Shown here one piece after another: positions 1 through 8,239 of a DNA stretch of 10,491 bases. The translations under genes and the position numbers were made by a program. The notes beneath the pieces are model-generated. The model did no database searches. It saw only the letters and a list, made by a program, of their open reading frames with translations, and had not been told where the DNA came from. The number at the start of each line of letters is the position of its first letter. Position 1 is the stretch's first letter. Origin of the DNA: Rickettsiales bacterium (lineage in GTDB: Bacteria; Pseudomonadota; Alphaproteobacteria; TMED109); contig NZIN01000030.1 of the NCBI GenBank assembly GCA_002689905.1, positions 1-10,491 of the forward strand, written 5' to 3'.

Positions 1-392
1 ATAATTTTGGTTGTGGTTCCTCAAGAGAACATGCTCCATGGGCTTTATTAGATTTTGGAATAGAATGTATAATATCTACTTCATTTGCAGATATTTTTTT
101 TAATAATTCCCTGAAAAATGGACTATTATTGATTAAATTAGAAAAAAAAATTATTGATGATTTAATGTATTTAGCAAAAAATAAAGAATTATTTTCAGTA
201 GATTTAGTAAACCAAAATATAAACGTTAAAGATAGCTTTTTTAAATTTGAAATTGATCAAGTAATTAAAAACAGGCTATTAAATGGTTACGATGATATTG
301 AAATTACTTTAAAAAATAAAGATTTGATAAAAGTTTATGAAACTAATACAAATAAATTCCATAATTGGAAATACATAACAAATGAAAAATAA
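1..392 (+). CDS. leuD: 3-isopropylmalate dehydratase small subunit, C-terminal part (5' truncated by window edge)
   Basis: The small subunit of isopropylmalate isomerase pairs with LeuC to convert 2-isopropylmalate to 3-isopropylmalate in cytosolic leucine biosynthesis. The reading frame is open from base 3 with no start codon needed; an in-frame internal start-like codon at 129 is not the true start. The first visible residues, NFGCGSSREHAPWAL, are the strongly conserved LeuD swivel-domain signature, which lies roughly a third of the way into a protein of about 200 residues, so some 65-70 N-terminal residues are off the window. About 129 residues are visible, ending in TAA at 390-392. The stop lies inside leuB, with an 11-bp overlap, and LeuB is the next pathway enzyme, which supports the call. 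A 9-A run lies at 142-150 inside the gene but does not break the frame. Confidence 0.95.
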   Translation, partial: NFGCGSSREHAPWALLDFGIECIISTSFADIFFNNSLKNGLLLIKLEKKIIDDLMYLAKNKELFSVDLVNQNINVKDSFFKFEIDQVIKNRLLNGYDDIEITLKNKDLIKVYETNTNKFHNWKYITNEK

Positions 393-1500
393 AAAAGGAA
401 ATATATTATTATTGCCTGGAGATGGAATAGGACCAGAAGTTAACGAGGCTCTTAAAATAGTTATTAATAGTATTAATCAAAATCTAGATGAAAACTTTAA
501 TATTGAAGAGGGTTTGATAGGCGGAGCGTCTTATGATGCTTTTGGAGCTCCTTTATCTGACAATATATTAGAAAGGGCAGTAGAAGCTGACGCAGTAATT
601 TTGGGTTCTGTAGGTGGACCTAAATATGATAAACTTCCATTTAAAGTGAGGCCAGAAAGAGCATTATTAAAACTTAGAAAAGAACTAGATTTATATGCTA
701 ACATCAGACCTGCGAAAGTATTTAATGCTTTGAAAGATGCTTCTTCTCTTAAAAGTCAAATAGTTCAAGGGATGGATATTATTGTATTAAGAGAACTTAC
801 TGGAGGAATTTACTTTGGAGAACCAAGAGGTATTGAAGATTTACCAGATGGCCAAAGAAAAGGAATTAATACAGAAGTTTATACTACTAATGAAATTACT
901 AGATTAGGAAAAGTAGGTTTTGAAATAGCTGATCAAAGAAAAAAAGTGGTTCACTCTGTAGAGAAAGCAAATGTAATGGAGTCTGGAATATTATGGAGAG
1001 AGGAAATATCAAAAGTTCATAAGAACAATTATAATCATATATCATTATCTCATATGTATGCTGATAATTGTGCAATGCAATTAGTAAAAAATCCAAAGCA
1101 ATTTGATGTAATTGTAACTGGAAATTTATTTGGAGATATTTTGTCAGATATTTCAGCAGAACTTACAGGTTCTTTAGGCATGCTTCCATCAGCAAGTTTA
1201 GGTGATACAGTTAATGGAAAAAGAAAGGCACTTTATGAGCCTGTGCATGGAAGTGCTCCTGATATAGCAGGGCATAATTCGGCTAATCCGATTGCTATGA
1301 TTTTATCATATGCTATGATGTTAGAAATATCCTTTAAAAATAAGAAGATTTCAAAACTAATTGAACAATCTATTGAAAATATTTTAGAAAAAGGATACAG
1401 AACAAAGGATATTTATCAACGAGAAACTAAACTGGTTTCTACCAAAGATATGGGTAGTATAATCAGTGAAGAAATTAACAGCCTTTCAAAAAATATTTAA
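382..1500 (+). CDS. leuB: 3-isopropylmalate dehydrogenase
   Basis: LeuB oxidatively decarboxylates 3-isopropylmalate with NAD+ to 2-oxoisocaproate, the third specific step of leucine synthesis. The 372-residue protein is full length for the family. Visible landmarks are the N-terminal LLPGDGIGPEV (10-20), substrate-binding arginines R99 and R109 in LRKELDLYANIRP, R137 and catalytic Y144 in the VLRELTGGIYFGEPRG stretch, K195 in VEKANV, metal-binding D228, D252 and D256, and the IMDH signature GNLFGDILSDISAELTGSLG (247-266). EPVHGSAPDIAG (286-297) is the NAD loop typical of LeuB rather than isocitrate dehydrogenase. The ATG at 382 sits 11 bp inside leuD and no later start keeps the nucleotide-binding N-terminus, so translation is probably coupled to leuD. 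No convincing Shine-Dalgarno is seen. Confidence 0.97.
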   Translation: MKNKKGNILLLPGDGIGPEVNEALKIVINSINQNLDENFNIEEGLIGGASYDAFGAPLSDNILERAVEADAVILGSVGGPKYDKLPFKVRPERALLKLRKELDLYANIRPAKVFNALKDASSLKSQIVQGMDIIVLRELTGGIYFGEPRGIEDLPDGQRKGINTEVYTTNEITRLGKVGFEIADQRKKVVHSVEKANVMESGILWREEISKVHKNNYNHISLSHMYADNCAMQLVKNPKQFDVIVTGNLFGDILSDISAELTGSLGMLPSASLGDTVNGKRKALYEPVHGSAPDIAGHNSANPIAMILSYAMMLEISFKNKKISKLIEQSIENILEKGYRTKDIYQRETKLVSTKDMGSIISEEINSLSKNI

Positions 1501-1501
1501 T

Positions 1502-2512
1502 ATGGGGTATAGGGTAGCAATAGTAGGAGCAACGGGGGCTGTAGGGCATAAACTGTTATCTACAATTATAGAAAGAAAGTTTCCTGCTGAACAGATACAT
1601 TTATTGGCCTCTAAAAAATCTGAAGGTAAGAAAATAAATTTTAATAATCAAGATTTTATAGTTAAAGATTTGGAAAAATTTGATTTTTCAAATACAGATA
1701 TTGCCTTTTTCTCAGCAGGTGCTTCTATTTCTTCTCAATATGCTATAAAAGCAGAAAAAAATAATTGTTATGTCATCGATAATACTTCTTTTTTTAGAAT
1801 GAATGAGGATATTCCTTTAATAATACCTGAAGTAAATGAAGATAAGTTACAAAATATAACAAGAAAGATTATTGCTAACCCTAATTGTTCTACAATCCAA
1901 ATGTTAGTAGCTTTATATCCTATTAATAAAGTTAATAAAATAAAAAGAATAATTGTATCTACTTATCAGTCTGTTTCTGGTGCTGGTCAAAAAGCTATAA
2001 ATGAACTATCAGAACAATCAAAAAGTTTATTGAATAACCAAAAAGCTATAATTAATAACTTTCCCAAGAGAATAGCATTTAATGTAATTCCTCAAATTGA
2101 TGTTTTTACTGACAATAATTTTACTAAAGAAGAAATGAAAATGGTTAATGAGTCTAAAAAGATTTTAGATAAAGATATAGAAGTAAATGCAACATGTGTA
2201 AGAGTTCCATCCTATACAGGTCATGCAGAGTCTGTATATATTGAACTTGAAAAAAATATAGAAATTAGCTTATTGGAAGAAGCTTTGAACAATGCTAAAG
2301 GTGTAGTATATAGTAATGATCATTATCACACTCCCATAGATAGTGCAGAGAAAGATTATGTTTATGTTTCTAGGTTAAGAAAAGACCTAGAGAAAGATAA
2401 TGTGTTTAATTTATGGGTAGTTTCTGATAATTTATTAAAAGGAGCAGCTCTTAACTCAGTACAAATTGCTGAGTCTTTAATACAAAAAAACATGGTAACT
2501 TCTTATGAATAA
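1502..2512 (+). CDS. asd: aspartate-semialdehyde dehydrogenase
   Basis: Asd reduces aspartyl-4-phosphate to aspartate semialdehyde with NADPH, the branch point to lysine/diaminopimelate, threonine and methionine. I chose the ATG at 1502, one base after the leuB stop, because the product then begins MGYRVAIVGATGAVG, the usual start with its GxxGxxG dinucleotide motif. A GTG at 1466 would add 12 unrelated residues inside leuB. The 336-residue length is normal. Catalytic C129 lies in ANPNCSTIQM. Q156 lies in YQSVSGAG. R234 and active-site H241 lie in RVPSYTGHAES. The C-terminal VVSDNLLKGAALNSVQIAE (306-324) is family-typical. The end overlaps sdhC by 8 bp (2505-2512), tying an amino-acid gene directly to the succinate dehydrogenase genes. 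Confidence 0.96.
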   Translation: MGYRVAIVGATGAVGHKLLSTIIERKFPAEQIHLLASKKSEGKKINFNNQDFIVKDLEKFDFSNTDIAFFSAGASISSQYAIKAEKNNCYVIDNTSFFRMNEDIPLIIPEVNEDKLQNITRKIIANPNCSTIQMLVALYPINKVNKIKRIIVSTYQSVSGAGQKAINELSEQSKSLLNNQKAIINNFPKRIAFNVIPQIDVFTDNNFTKEEMKMVNESKKILDKDIEVNATCVRVPSYTGHAESVYIELEKNIEISLLEEALNNAKGVVYSNDHYHTPIDSAEKDYVYVSRLRKDLEKDNVFNLWVVSDNLLKGAALNSVQIAESLIQKNMVTSYE

Positions 2513-2876
2513 AAAAACTCAACCAATATCACCACATTTAACAATATATAAGCCTCAAATAACTTCAATAATGTCAATTTCTCACAGAATTTCCGGTTTC
2601 TTTCAATCCATTGGTACTATAATCATTTTTACATATATATTGTTTATATTGGCGGGAGAAAGTTATTATGACTTTATAGATATATTTTTTAGCAACTTTG
2701 TGGGCAAGTTATTTTTATTATTTTATAGTTTATCAATATCATATCACTTTTGTAATGGTATAAGGCACTTAATTTGGGATTTAGGTTATGGTTTTGATAT
2801 TAAAAATGTCTACTTCTCTGCTTATGTCACAATATTTTGTACTATCATTATGAGCACTCTAATTTGGGTCATATAA
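2505..2876 (+). CDS. sdhC: succinate dehydrogenase cytochrome b556 subunit (membrane anchor)
   Basis: This larger membrane anchor of complex II binds heme b with SdhD and helps form the ubiquinone site in the inner membrane. The 123-residue protein has the SdhC opening QPISPHLTIYK (6-16), the quinone-site motif SISHRISG (24-31; S24 and R28 match E. coli S27 and R31), and YHFCNGIRHLIWDLG (80-94), where H81 corresponds to the E. coli heme ligand H84. Three hydrophobic helices are evident at about 29-50, 63-83 and 103-122. The ATG at 2505 lies within the end of asd. The TAA at 2874-2876 is followed after one T by the sdhD start. The C-D-A-B order is the standard one. Confidence 0.95.
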   Translation: MNKKTQPISPHLTIYKPQITSIMSISHRISGFFQSIGTIIIFTYILFILAGESYYDFIDIFFSNFVGKLFLLFYSLSISYHFCNGIRHLIWDLGYGFDIKNVYFSAYVTIFCTIIMSTLIWVI

Positions 2877-2877
2877 T

Positions 2878-3240
2878 ATGTTTAAAAGATTTGATAAGAA
2901 TAAAACAAGTTCAGGGCTTAGTCATTGGTGGTATCAAAAAATTACTGCTGTTATTTTAATGCCGTTGACCATTTGGTTTTTGATTAGTCTTCCAAATTTT
3001 ATAAATTTAAGTTATTTAGAAAAAGTTAGCTGGATAAACAAGGCGCCTAATTATTATTTAATGGCAGTTTTTTTTATTATTTCTTCATATCATTTTAAAC
3101 TAGGATTGACTGTCGTAATAGAAGACTATATTCATAATAATAGGATAAAAAAATCATTGATCACAATAGTAAGTATAATATCACTTTTGATCATTTTATC
3201 TTCTATAATACTATGTATAATAAAACTATTGGGTAATTAA
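2878..3240 (+). CDS. sdhD: succinate dehydrogenase hydrophobic membrane anchor subunit
   Basis: SdhD is the second membrane anchor of complex II. With SdhC it holds SdhAB to the inner membrane and completes the heme and quinone sites. The 120-residue protein shows GLSHWWYQKITAV (13-25), characteristic of alphaproteobacterial SdhD, and YHFKLGLTVVIEDYIH (71-86). In the latter H72 matches the E. coli heme ligand H71, and D83-Y84 match the quinone-site D82-Y83. Helices are predicted at about 21-40, 58-80 and 92-116. The ATG follows the sdhC stop by one base and the TAA at 3238-3240 abuts the sdhA ATG with no gap, so translation of C, D and A is likely coupled. Confidence 0.95.
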   Translation: MFKRFDKNKTSSGLSHWWYQKITAVILMPLTIWFLISLPNFINLSYLEKVSWINKAPNYYLMAVFFIISSYHFKLGLTVVIEDYIHNNRIKKSLITIVSIISLLIILSSIILCIIKLLGN

Positions 3241-5031
3241 ATGAAAAAAGCATACGAAATAATAGAGCATAATTATGATGTGGTTGTTGTAGGTGCGGGT
3301 GGTGCTGGCCTCAGAGCAACACTAGGATTAGTAGAAAATGATTTAAAGGTTGCATGTTTAACAAAAGTTTTTCCGACGAGAAGTCATACTGTGGCTGCTC
3401 AGGGGGGAATCAGCGCTGCATTAGGAAATATGGGAAAAGACAAATGGCATTGGCATATGTATGATACTGTAAAAGGATCTGATTGGTTAGGAGACCAGGA
3501 TGCTATAGAATATATGTGTAGAGAAGCTATTCCAGCTGTAGTTGAGTTAGAGCATTATGGGGTTCCTTTTTCAAGAACTACTGAAGGAAAAATATATCAA
3601 AGACCTTTTGGAGGAATGACTACAGAATTAGGAGATGGACCTCCTGCTAATAGGACTTGCTCTGCAGCAGATAGAACAGGTCATGCCATATTACATACTC
3701 TATACCAACAATCAATAAAAAATAAAGCTGAGTTTTTTATAGAATACATTGCCTTAGATCTGATAATGGACGGAAAGAATGGGTGCAAAGGTGTAATGGC
3801 ATGGTGTTTAGAGGATGGTAGTATTCATAAATTTAATGCACATAAAGTAATTTTAGCAACTGGAGGTTATGGAAGAGTTTATTTTTCTGCTACTTCAGCC
3901 CACACATGTACAGGAGATGGTAATGCTATGGCATTAAGAGCGGGTGTTCCCTTACAAGATATGGAGTTTGTACAGTTTCATCCTACAGGAATATATGGAG
4001 CAGGTTGCTTAATTACTGAAGGCACAAGAGGTGAAGGTGGTTACCTTACAAATGCTGAGGGAGAACGATTTATGGAGAGGTATGCTCCTAATGCAAAGGA
4101 CTTAGCATCCAGAGATGTTGTGGCTAGGTCAATGACTATAGAAATAAATGAAGGAAGAGGCGTTGGAGGTCAGTCCGATCATATACATTTAAATCTAAAT
4201 CATTTAGATCCAAAAGTTATTAACGACAGACTTCCAGGTATTTCAGAAACTGCTAAGATATTTGCTGGAGTAGATGTTACCAAAGAACCAATACCAGTTA
4301 TACCTACATGTCATTACAACATGGGAGGAATACCCGCAAAGTATACTGGAGAAGTAGTAACTAATTTAGATGGTAAAAATGATATTACCATACCTAACTT
4401 ATATGCAATTGGTGAAGCTGCTTGTGTATCAGTTCATGGAGCAAATAGACTAGGATCAAATTCTTTATTAGACTTAGTAGTTTTTGGCAGAAGCGTTGCA
4501 AAGCATATAGCAAAGGAATTTAAGGCAGATGGAAAACCTGTATCAAAAATCAAAGGTTCAGAGAGTGATTGTTTAGAAAGGTTTGATAATATTAGGTTTG
4601 CAAAAGGGGACACATCTGTTTCAGATATAAGACTTAGAATGCAAAAATCAATGCAAAAGTATTGTGCAGTATTTAGAACGGGAGATGGTTTAAAAAAAGG
4701 TAATGAACAAATCAGTAATGTTGTGGAGGAATTTAGCAGAATTAAGACAAAAGATAAATCACTTATATGGAATACAGATTTACTTGAAACACTAGAATTG
4801 CAAAATTTACTTCAACAAGCTATGGTTACGATGAAATCAGCAGAGAACAGAAAAGAAAGTAGAGGAGCTCACGCTAGAGACGATTACAAAGATAGAAATG
4901 ATGAAGATTGGTTGTTTCATACTTTAACTTGGCTAAAGGACAATAAAGTAAAAATAGGAAGTAGACCTGTTACACTTAGAGCAATGTCAAATGAAGTGCA
5001 ATCTTTTCCACCCAAAGCAAGAGTTTATTAA
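3241..5031 (+). CDS. sdhA: succinate dehydrogenase flavoprotein subunit
   Basis: SdhA oxidises succinate to fumarate on covalently bound FAD and passes electrons to SdhB, on the cytoplasmic face of the membrane. The 596-residue protein is full length. It has the FAD-binding VVVVGAGGAGLRATLGL (14-30), RSHTVAAQGG (47-56) with H49 as the expected covalent FAD attachment site, FHPTGI (246-251) with H247, the active-site loop TEGTRGEGG (259-267), RDVVARS (291-297) with the catalytic arginine R291, CHYNMGG (357-363) with H358, and ANRLGSNSLLDLVVFG (401-416) with substrate-binding R403. The C-terminal RGAHARDDYKDRNDEDW (541-557) is typical. Its start directly abuts sdhD, and its TAA shares one base with the sdhB ATG. 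No sdhE flavinylation-factor gene is present in this window. Confidence 0.98.
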   Translation: MKKAYEIIEHNYDVVVVGAGGAGLRATLGLVENDLKVACLTKVFPTRSHTVAAQGGISAALGNMGKDKWHWHMYDTVKGSDWLGDQDAIEYMCREAIPAVVELEHYGVPFSRTTEGKIYQRPFGGMTTELGDGPPANRTCSAADRTGHAILHTLYQQSIKNKAEFFIEYIALDLIMDGKNGCKGVMAWCLEDGSIHKFNAHKVILATGGYGRVYFSATSAHTCTGDGNAMALRAGVPLQDMEFVQFHPTGIYGAGCLITEGTRGEGGYLTNAEGERFMERYAPNAKDLASRDVVARSMTIEINEGRGVGGQSDHIHLNLNHLDPKVINDRLPGISETAKIFAGVDVTKEPIPVIPTCHYNMGGIPAKYTGEVVTNLDGKNDITIPNLYAIGEAACVSVHGANRLGSNSLLDLVVFGRSVAKHIAKEFKADGKPVSKIKGSESDCLERFDNIRFAKGDTSVSDIRLRMQKSMQKYCAVFRTGDGLKKGNEQISNVVEEFSRIKTKDKSLIWNTDLLETLELQNLLQQAMVTMKSAENRKESRGAHARDDYKDRNDEDWLFHTLTWLKDNKVKIGSRPVTLRAMSNEVQSFPPKARVY

Positions 5032-5804
5032 TGGTAGAATTATTGTTACCAAAAAACTCTAGAGTAGTTAAAGGAAAACACTATAAAAGCAGTGGTTCAA
5101 AAAAAAACTTGAAGACATTTTTAATTTATAGATACGATCCTGATAAAAAAGATTTGCCAAGGATAGATACATATGATGTTGACTTAAGTAACACGGGACC
5201 TATGGTTTTAGATGCTTTAATTAAAATTAAAAATGATATTGATCCCACTCTCACTTTCAGAAGATCATGTAGAGAAGGCGTCTGTGGAAGTTGTTCGATG
5301 AATATTGATGGAACGAATACCTTAGCATGTACAAAGTATGTAAATGATATGGAAAGTACAGTAAAGATTTATCCCTTGCCTCATATGCCAGTAATTAAAG
5401 ACTTAGTTCCGGATTTGAAACATATTTATAAGCAGTATAGTTCGATAGAACCATGGTTAAAAACCTCAAAAAAAGAAGAGAGAGAACTCAAACAGACTCC
5501 AGGAGAAAGAAAAGAGTTGGATGGTTTATATGAATGTATTATGTGTTTTTGTTGTTCAACAAGTTGTCCTAGCTATTGGTGGAATGGAGACAAGTATCTT
5601 GGTCCTGCAGTTTTACTTCAGGCATGGAGATGGATTGCTGACAGTAGAGATGAAGCTACCCAAGAAAGATTAGATAGTCTAGAGGATTCTTTTAAACTAT
5701 ATAGATGTCATACCATAATGAATTGTACAAAAACTTGTCCTAAAGGTTTAAATCCAGCTAAAGCTATATCTAAAATCAAAAAAAAGATTTTGGCTAAAAC
5801 TTGA
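5031..5804 (+). CDS. sdhB: succinate dehydrogenase iron-sulfur subunit
   Basis: SdhB carries electrons from the SdhA flavin through three Fe-S clusters to ubiquinone. The 257-residue protein is complete. The N-terminal plant-type ferredoxin domain has [2Fe-2S] ligands C80, C85, C88 and C100 (RSCREGVCGSCSMNIDG and LAC). The C-terminal domain has C169, C172 and C175, with C236 as [4Fe-4S] ligands, and C179, C226 and C232 as [3Fe-4S] ligands, by alignment with the standard CxxCxxCxxxCP and CxxxxxCxxxCP motifs. W183/W184 lie next to the quinone-side segment. An extra cysteine, C174, sits in the second cluster motif. This is the only gene in the window that clearly ends in TGA (5802-5804), and that stop overlaps the next gene's start by 4 bp. 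Confidence 0.98.
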   Translation: MVELLLPKNSRVVKGKHYKSSGSKKNLKTFLIYRYDPDKKDLPRIDTYDVDLSNTGPMVLDALIKIKNDIDPTLTFRRSCREGVCGSCSMNIDGTNTLACTKYVNDMESTVKIYPLPHMPVIKDLVPDLKHIYKQYSSIEPWLKTSKKEERELKQTPGERKELDGLYECIMCFCCSTSCPSYWWNGDKYLGPAVLLQAWRWIADSRDEATQERLDSLEDSFKLYRCHTIMNCTKTCPKGLNPAKAISKIKKKILAKT

Positions 5805-6739
5805 TTGGGTTTCTTTACCTATTATTAGGAATATTTATACTATATTTTAGTGGTGACTGGTTAGTAAATGGTTCTACCTCACTAGCCAAGCATATGAAAA
5901 TTCAGCCTTTTGTAATAGCTTTGACTTTAGTAGCTTTTGGAACTTCTGCTCCAGAATTAGCAATTTCTGTGCATTCAGCAATTAAAGGATATGAGGGAAT
6001 AACTTTAGGAAACATAGTAGGTTCTAATATAGCTAATGTTTTATTTGCTCTACCATTGGCTTTTCTAATAAGAATCCCTAAAAGTTGCGACCTAAAAATT
6101 ATTGATTATATTTACCTCTTGATTGCTACTATAATTTATATTTATATAATTATTTATGTTGGAAGCTTTAATAAGCTTTCAGGTTTTTCCATGCTATTTT
6201 TATTGTTTTCTTATTTAGCTTTTGTATTATATCAGGCCTCAAAAGGTATAAGAAATATTGAGACTGATGATTTAGAAAAAAAATTAAGTTTTAAAAAATC
6301 TATACTTTTTTCTTCTTTGGGTTTAATTGGAATAATATTTGGTGCTCAAATTTTAGTTAAAGGAGCAGTTATAACTGCTAGTTCATTAGGAGTTTCTCAA
6401 GCCATTATTGGTCTTACCGTTGTAGCATTAGGTACATCTATCCCTGAAGTAGTTACATCAATGGTTGCTGCTTTTAGAGGTCAAATTAATTTTGTCTTGG
6501 GAGCAATTTTAGGCTCAAACCTCTTTAATTTATTAGCTATTACGGGAACAGCATCAATTATTACTTCCATAAATACGAAAGGTGTTTTGAGTAAAGTTGA
6601 TGTTTATTATCTAATCTTTTCTTCATTAATATTTATTTTAATATCTTTATTATTAAAGTATTTAAATAAAAAGTTAGTTATTGCTGTATTGATTTCTTAT
6701 TTTTTTTATGTAATGTTTATTTATTTCAGAATGATATAG
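5801..6739 (+). CDS. CaCA-family calcium/sodium antiporter (YrbG-like inner-membrane exchanger)
   Basis: This is a polytopic inner-membrane protein of the cation/Ca2+ exchanger superfamily, probably exchanging Na+ or H+ for Ca2+. The 312-residue product, with about ten hydrophobic helices, has the two inverted alpha repeats of the family: alpha-1 at about 44-79 (VAFGTSAPELAIS with E52, then GSNIAN 74-79) and alpha-2 at about 208-243 (VALGTSIPEVVTS with E216, then GSNLFN 238-243). Each repeat is preceded by a conserved helix, GDWLVNGS (18-25) and GAQILVKGA (181-189). A TTG start at 5801 is chosen. An in-frame stop lies just upstream at 5795-5797, and the first ATG (about 5896) would delete the first helix. 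The TTGA overlap with the sdhB stop suggests coupling. The transported ion cannot be settled from sequence, and a role tied to succinate dehydrogenase is not implied. Confidence 0.9.
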   Translation: MIGFLYLLLGIFILYFSGDWLVNGSTSLAKHMKIQPFVIALTLVAFGTSAPELAISVHSAIKGYEGITLGNIVGSNIANVLFALPLAFLIRIPKSCDLKIIDYIYLLIATIIYIYIIIYVGSFNKLSGFSMLFLLFSYLAFVLYQASKGIRNIETDDLEKKLSFKKSILFSSLGLIGIIFGAQILVKGAVITASSLGVSQAIIGLTVVALGTSIPEVVTSMVAAFRGQINFVLGAILGSNLFNLLAITGTASIITSINTKGVLSKVDVYYLIFSSLIFILISLLLKYLNKKLVIAVLISYFFYVMFIYFRMI

Positions 6740-6742
6740 GAG
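6738..6742 (+). promoter_or_regulatory. Shine-Dalgarno site of mmsA
   Basis: AGGAG lies 5 nt before the ATG at 6748 and is one of only two clear ribosome-binding sites in the window. It overlaps the TAG stop (6737-6739) of the exchanger gene. It supports the mmsA start and suggests independent initiation after an 8-bp gap. Confidence 0.75.
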
Positions 6743-6747
6743 TTAAA

Positions 6748-8238
6748 ATGGATTTAATAAAACATTATATCAATGGAGCTAATGAAGAAGGTGGAAATAG
6801 AAAAGGTGATGTCTATAACCCTGCCACTGGCGAAGTAATTTCTAAAGTTACATTAGGTGATTTAGATACAGTAGAAAAAGCTATTCAATGTTCTATGAAA
6901 GTATTAGAAGAATGGAGGTATACTACCCCAGCAAAAAGAGCTTCTATAATGTTTAATTACAAGAAGCTACTTGAAGATAACTCTGATAAAATTGCAGAAA
7001 TGGTGTCTAGAGAACATGGAAAAACAATTGAAGATGCAAAGGGTTCTCTAAAAAGAGGTATTGAAGTAGTAGAATATGCATGTGGTATTCCAAATCTCTT
7101 AAAAGGTGAGTATTCTAATCAAACAGGTCCGGGAATTGATACATTCTCTATGAAGCAAGGCCTCGGTATATGTGCTGGAATTACGCCTTTCAACTTTCCT
7201 GTTATGATTCCTTTGTGGATGTTTCCTTTAGCAACAGCATGTGGTAATGCATTCATATTAAAACCTTCTGAAAGAGATCCTTCCAGTTCTATCGAGTTAG
7301 TTAGATTATTTGAAAAGGCAGGAGCACCAAAAGGCTTAGTAAATGTAATTAATGGTGATAAAGAAGTAGTTGATGCACTTATACAGCACCAAGATATTAA
7401 GGCGATAAGTTTTGTTGGATCAAGTAAAGTAGGGTCATATATTTATCAAAAGTCGGCAAGCTATAATAAGAGAGTCCAAGCCCTAGGTAGTGCTAAGAAT
7501 CATATGTTAATTATGCCGGATGCAGATATAGAGCAAGCTTCAGATGCTTTAATTGGTGCAGCCTATGGTTCAGCAGGAGAAAGGTGTATGGCTATTTCTG
7601 TTGCTGTAGCTATTGGTGATTCTGCAGATAAATTAATTGAAAATATTACACCTAAAATTAACGATATAAAAGTAGGGCCTTATAATGACAAATCTTCAGA
7701 TATGGGTCCAGTAGTTAGCAAAGATGCTTTTGATAGAATAAATGGTCTTATTGATAGTGGTATAGAAGAAGGAGCTAATCTTGTAGTGGATAGAAGAGAT
7801 ATAAAACTACAGGGATATGAGAATGGTTACTTCATAGGTCCATGTTTATTTGATAATGTTAAAAGTAATATGAAAATTTATAAAGAAGAAATATTCGGTC
7901 CAGTTTTAAGTATTGTGAGAGCAGAGAATTACGAAGAGGGTTTGAAATTACTTAAAAACAACCCTTACGGCAACGGCTGTTCTATATTTACTAGAGATGG
8001 TGATACAGCAAGAAATTTTTCCAGTGAGGCTAATATAGGCATGGTCGGTATTAATATACCTATACCTGTACCTGTCGCAGCTTTTAGTTTTGGAGGTTGG
8101 AAAAATTCCATCTTTGGAGGGCATAATGCTTTTGGTATGGAGGCAATTCGATTTTATACTCATACAAAAACTATTACTTCAAAGTGGCCTGAAGGAATTA
8201 GAAGTGGTGCACAATTTTCAATGCCTACTTTAGGTTAA
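6748..8238 (+). CDS. mmsA: CoA-acylating methylmalonate-semialdehyde dehydrogenase
   Basis: MmsA converts methylmalonate semialdehyde (valine, thymine) or malonate semialdehyde (beta-alanine, inositol) with NAD+ and CoA to propionyl-CoA or acetyl-CoA. The 496-residue ALDH-superfamily protein is full length. Features diagnostic of MMSDH over other ALDHs are the oxyanion Asn N148 in TPFNFP, the NH-containing motif LGSAKNH (246-252) replacing the usual ALDH catalytic-Glu motif, catalytic C280 in GSAGERCMAISVAV, R103 and R279 at the positions that in characterised MMSDHs contact the substrate carboxylate, EEIFGPVLS (380-388), and the C-terminal GGWKNSIFGGHNAFG. S248 is unusual where I expect glycine (LGGAKNH). 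No partner gene for valine catabolism (mmsB, hydrolase or mutase) is seen. The location beside sdh, mdh and suc genes fits feeding of acyl-CoA products into the TCA cycle, which is inference. Confidence 0.95.
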   Translation: MDLIKHYINGANEEGGNRKGDVYNPATGEVISKVTLGDLDTVEKAIQCSMKVLEEWRYTTPAKRASIMFNYKKLLEDNSDKIAEMVSREHGKTIEDAKGSLKRGIEVVEYACGIPNLLKGEYSNQTGPGIDTFSMKQGLGICAGITPFNFPVMIPLWMFPLATACGNAFILKPSERDPSSSIELVRLFEKAGAPKGLVNVINGDKEVVDALIQHQDIKAISFVGSSKVGSYIYQKSASYNKRVQALGSAKNHMLIMPDADIEQASDALIGAAYGSAGERCMAISVAVAIGDSADKLIENITPKINDIKVGPYNDKSSDMGPVVSKDAFDRINGLIDSGIEEGANLVVDRRDIKLQGYENGYFIGPCLFDNVKSNMKIYKEEIFGPVLSIVRAENYEEGLKLLKNNPYGNGCSIFTRDGDTARNFSSEANIGMVGINIPIPVPVAAFSFGGWKNSIFGGHNAFGMEAIRFYTHTKTITSKWPEGIRSGAQFSMPTLG

Positions 8239-8239
8239 T

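Noticed and set aside
899..1096. 65-codon open frame on the minus strand inside leuB
   Set aside because: Composition-driven antisense frame over a well-conserved enzyme, with no recognisable protein features.
1466..1501. GTG start extending Asd by 12 residues into leuB
   Set aside because: The extension is unrelated to the family. The ATG at 1502 gives the expected MGYRVAIVGATG N-terminus.
6162..6180. Inverted AAGCTT copies forming a short hairpin
   Set aside because: Stem of about 6 bp inside the exchanger coding sequence, with no U-run after it. It is chance-level in AT-rich DNA and not a terminator.
7948..8163. 71-codon minus-strand open frame inside mmsA
   Set aside because: Antisense to a conserved ALDH region with no ribosome-binding site or domain. 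It is a shadow of mmsA.
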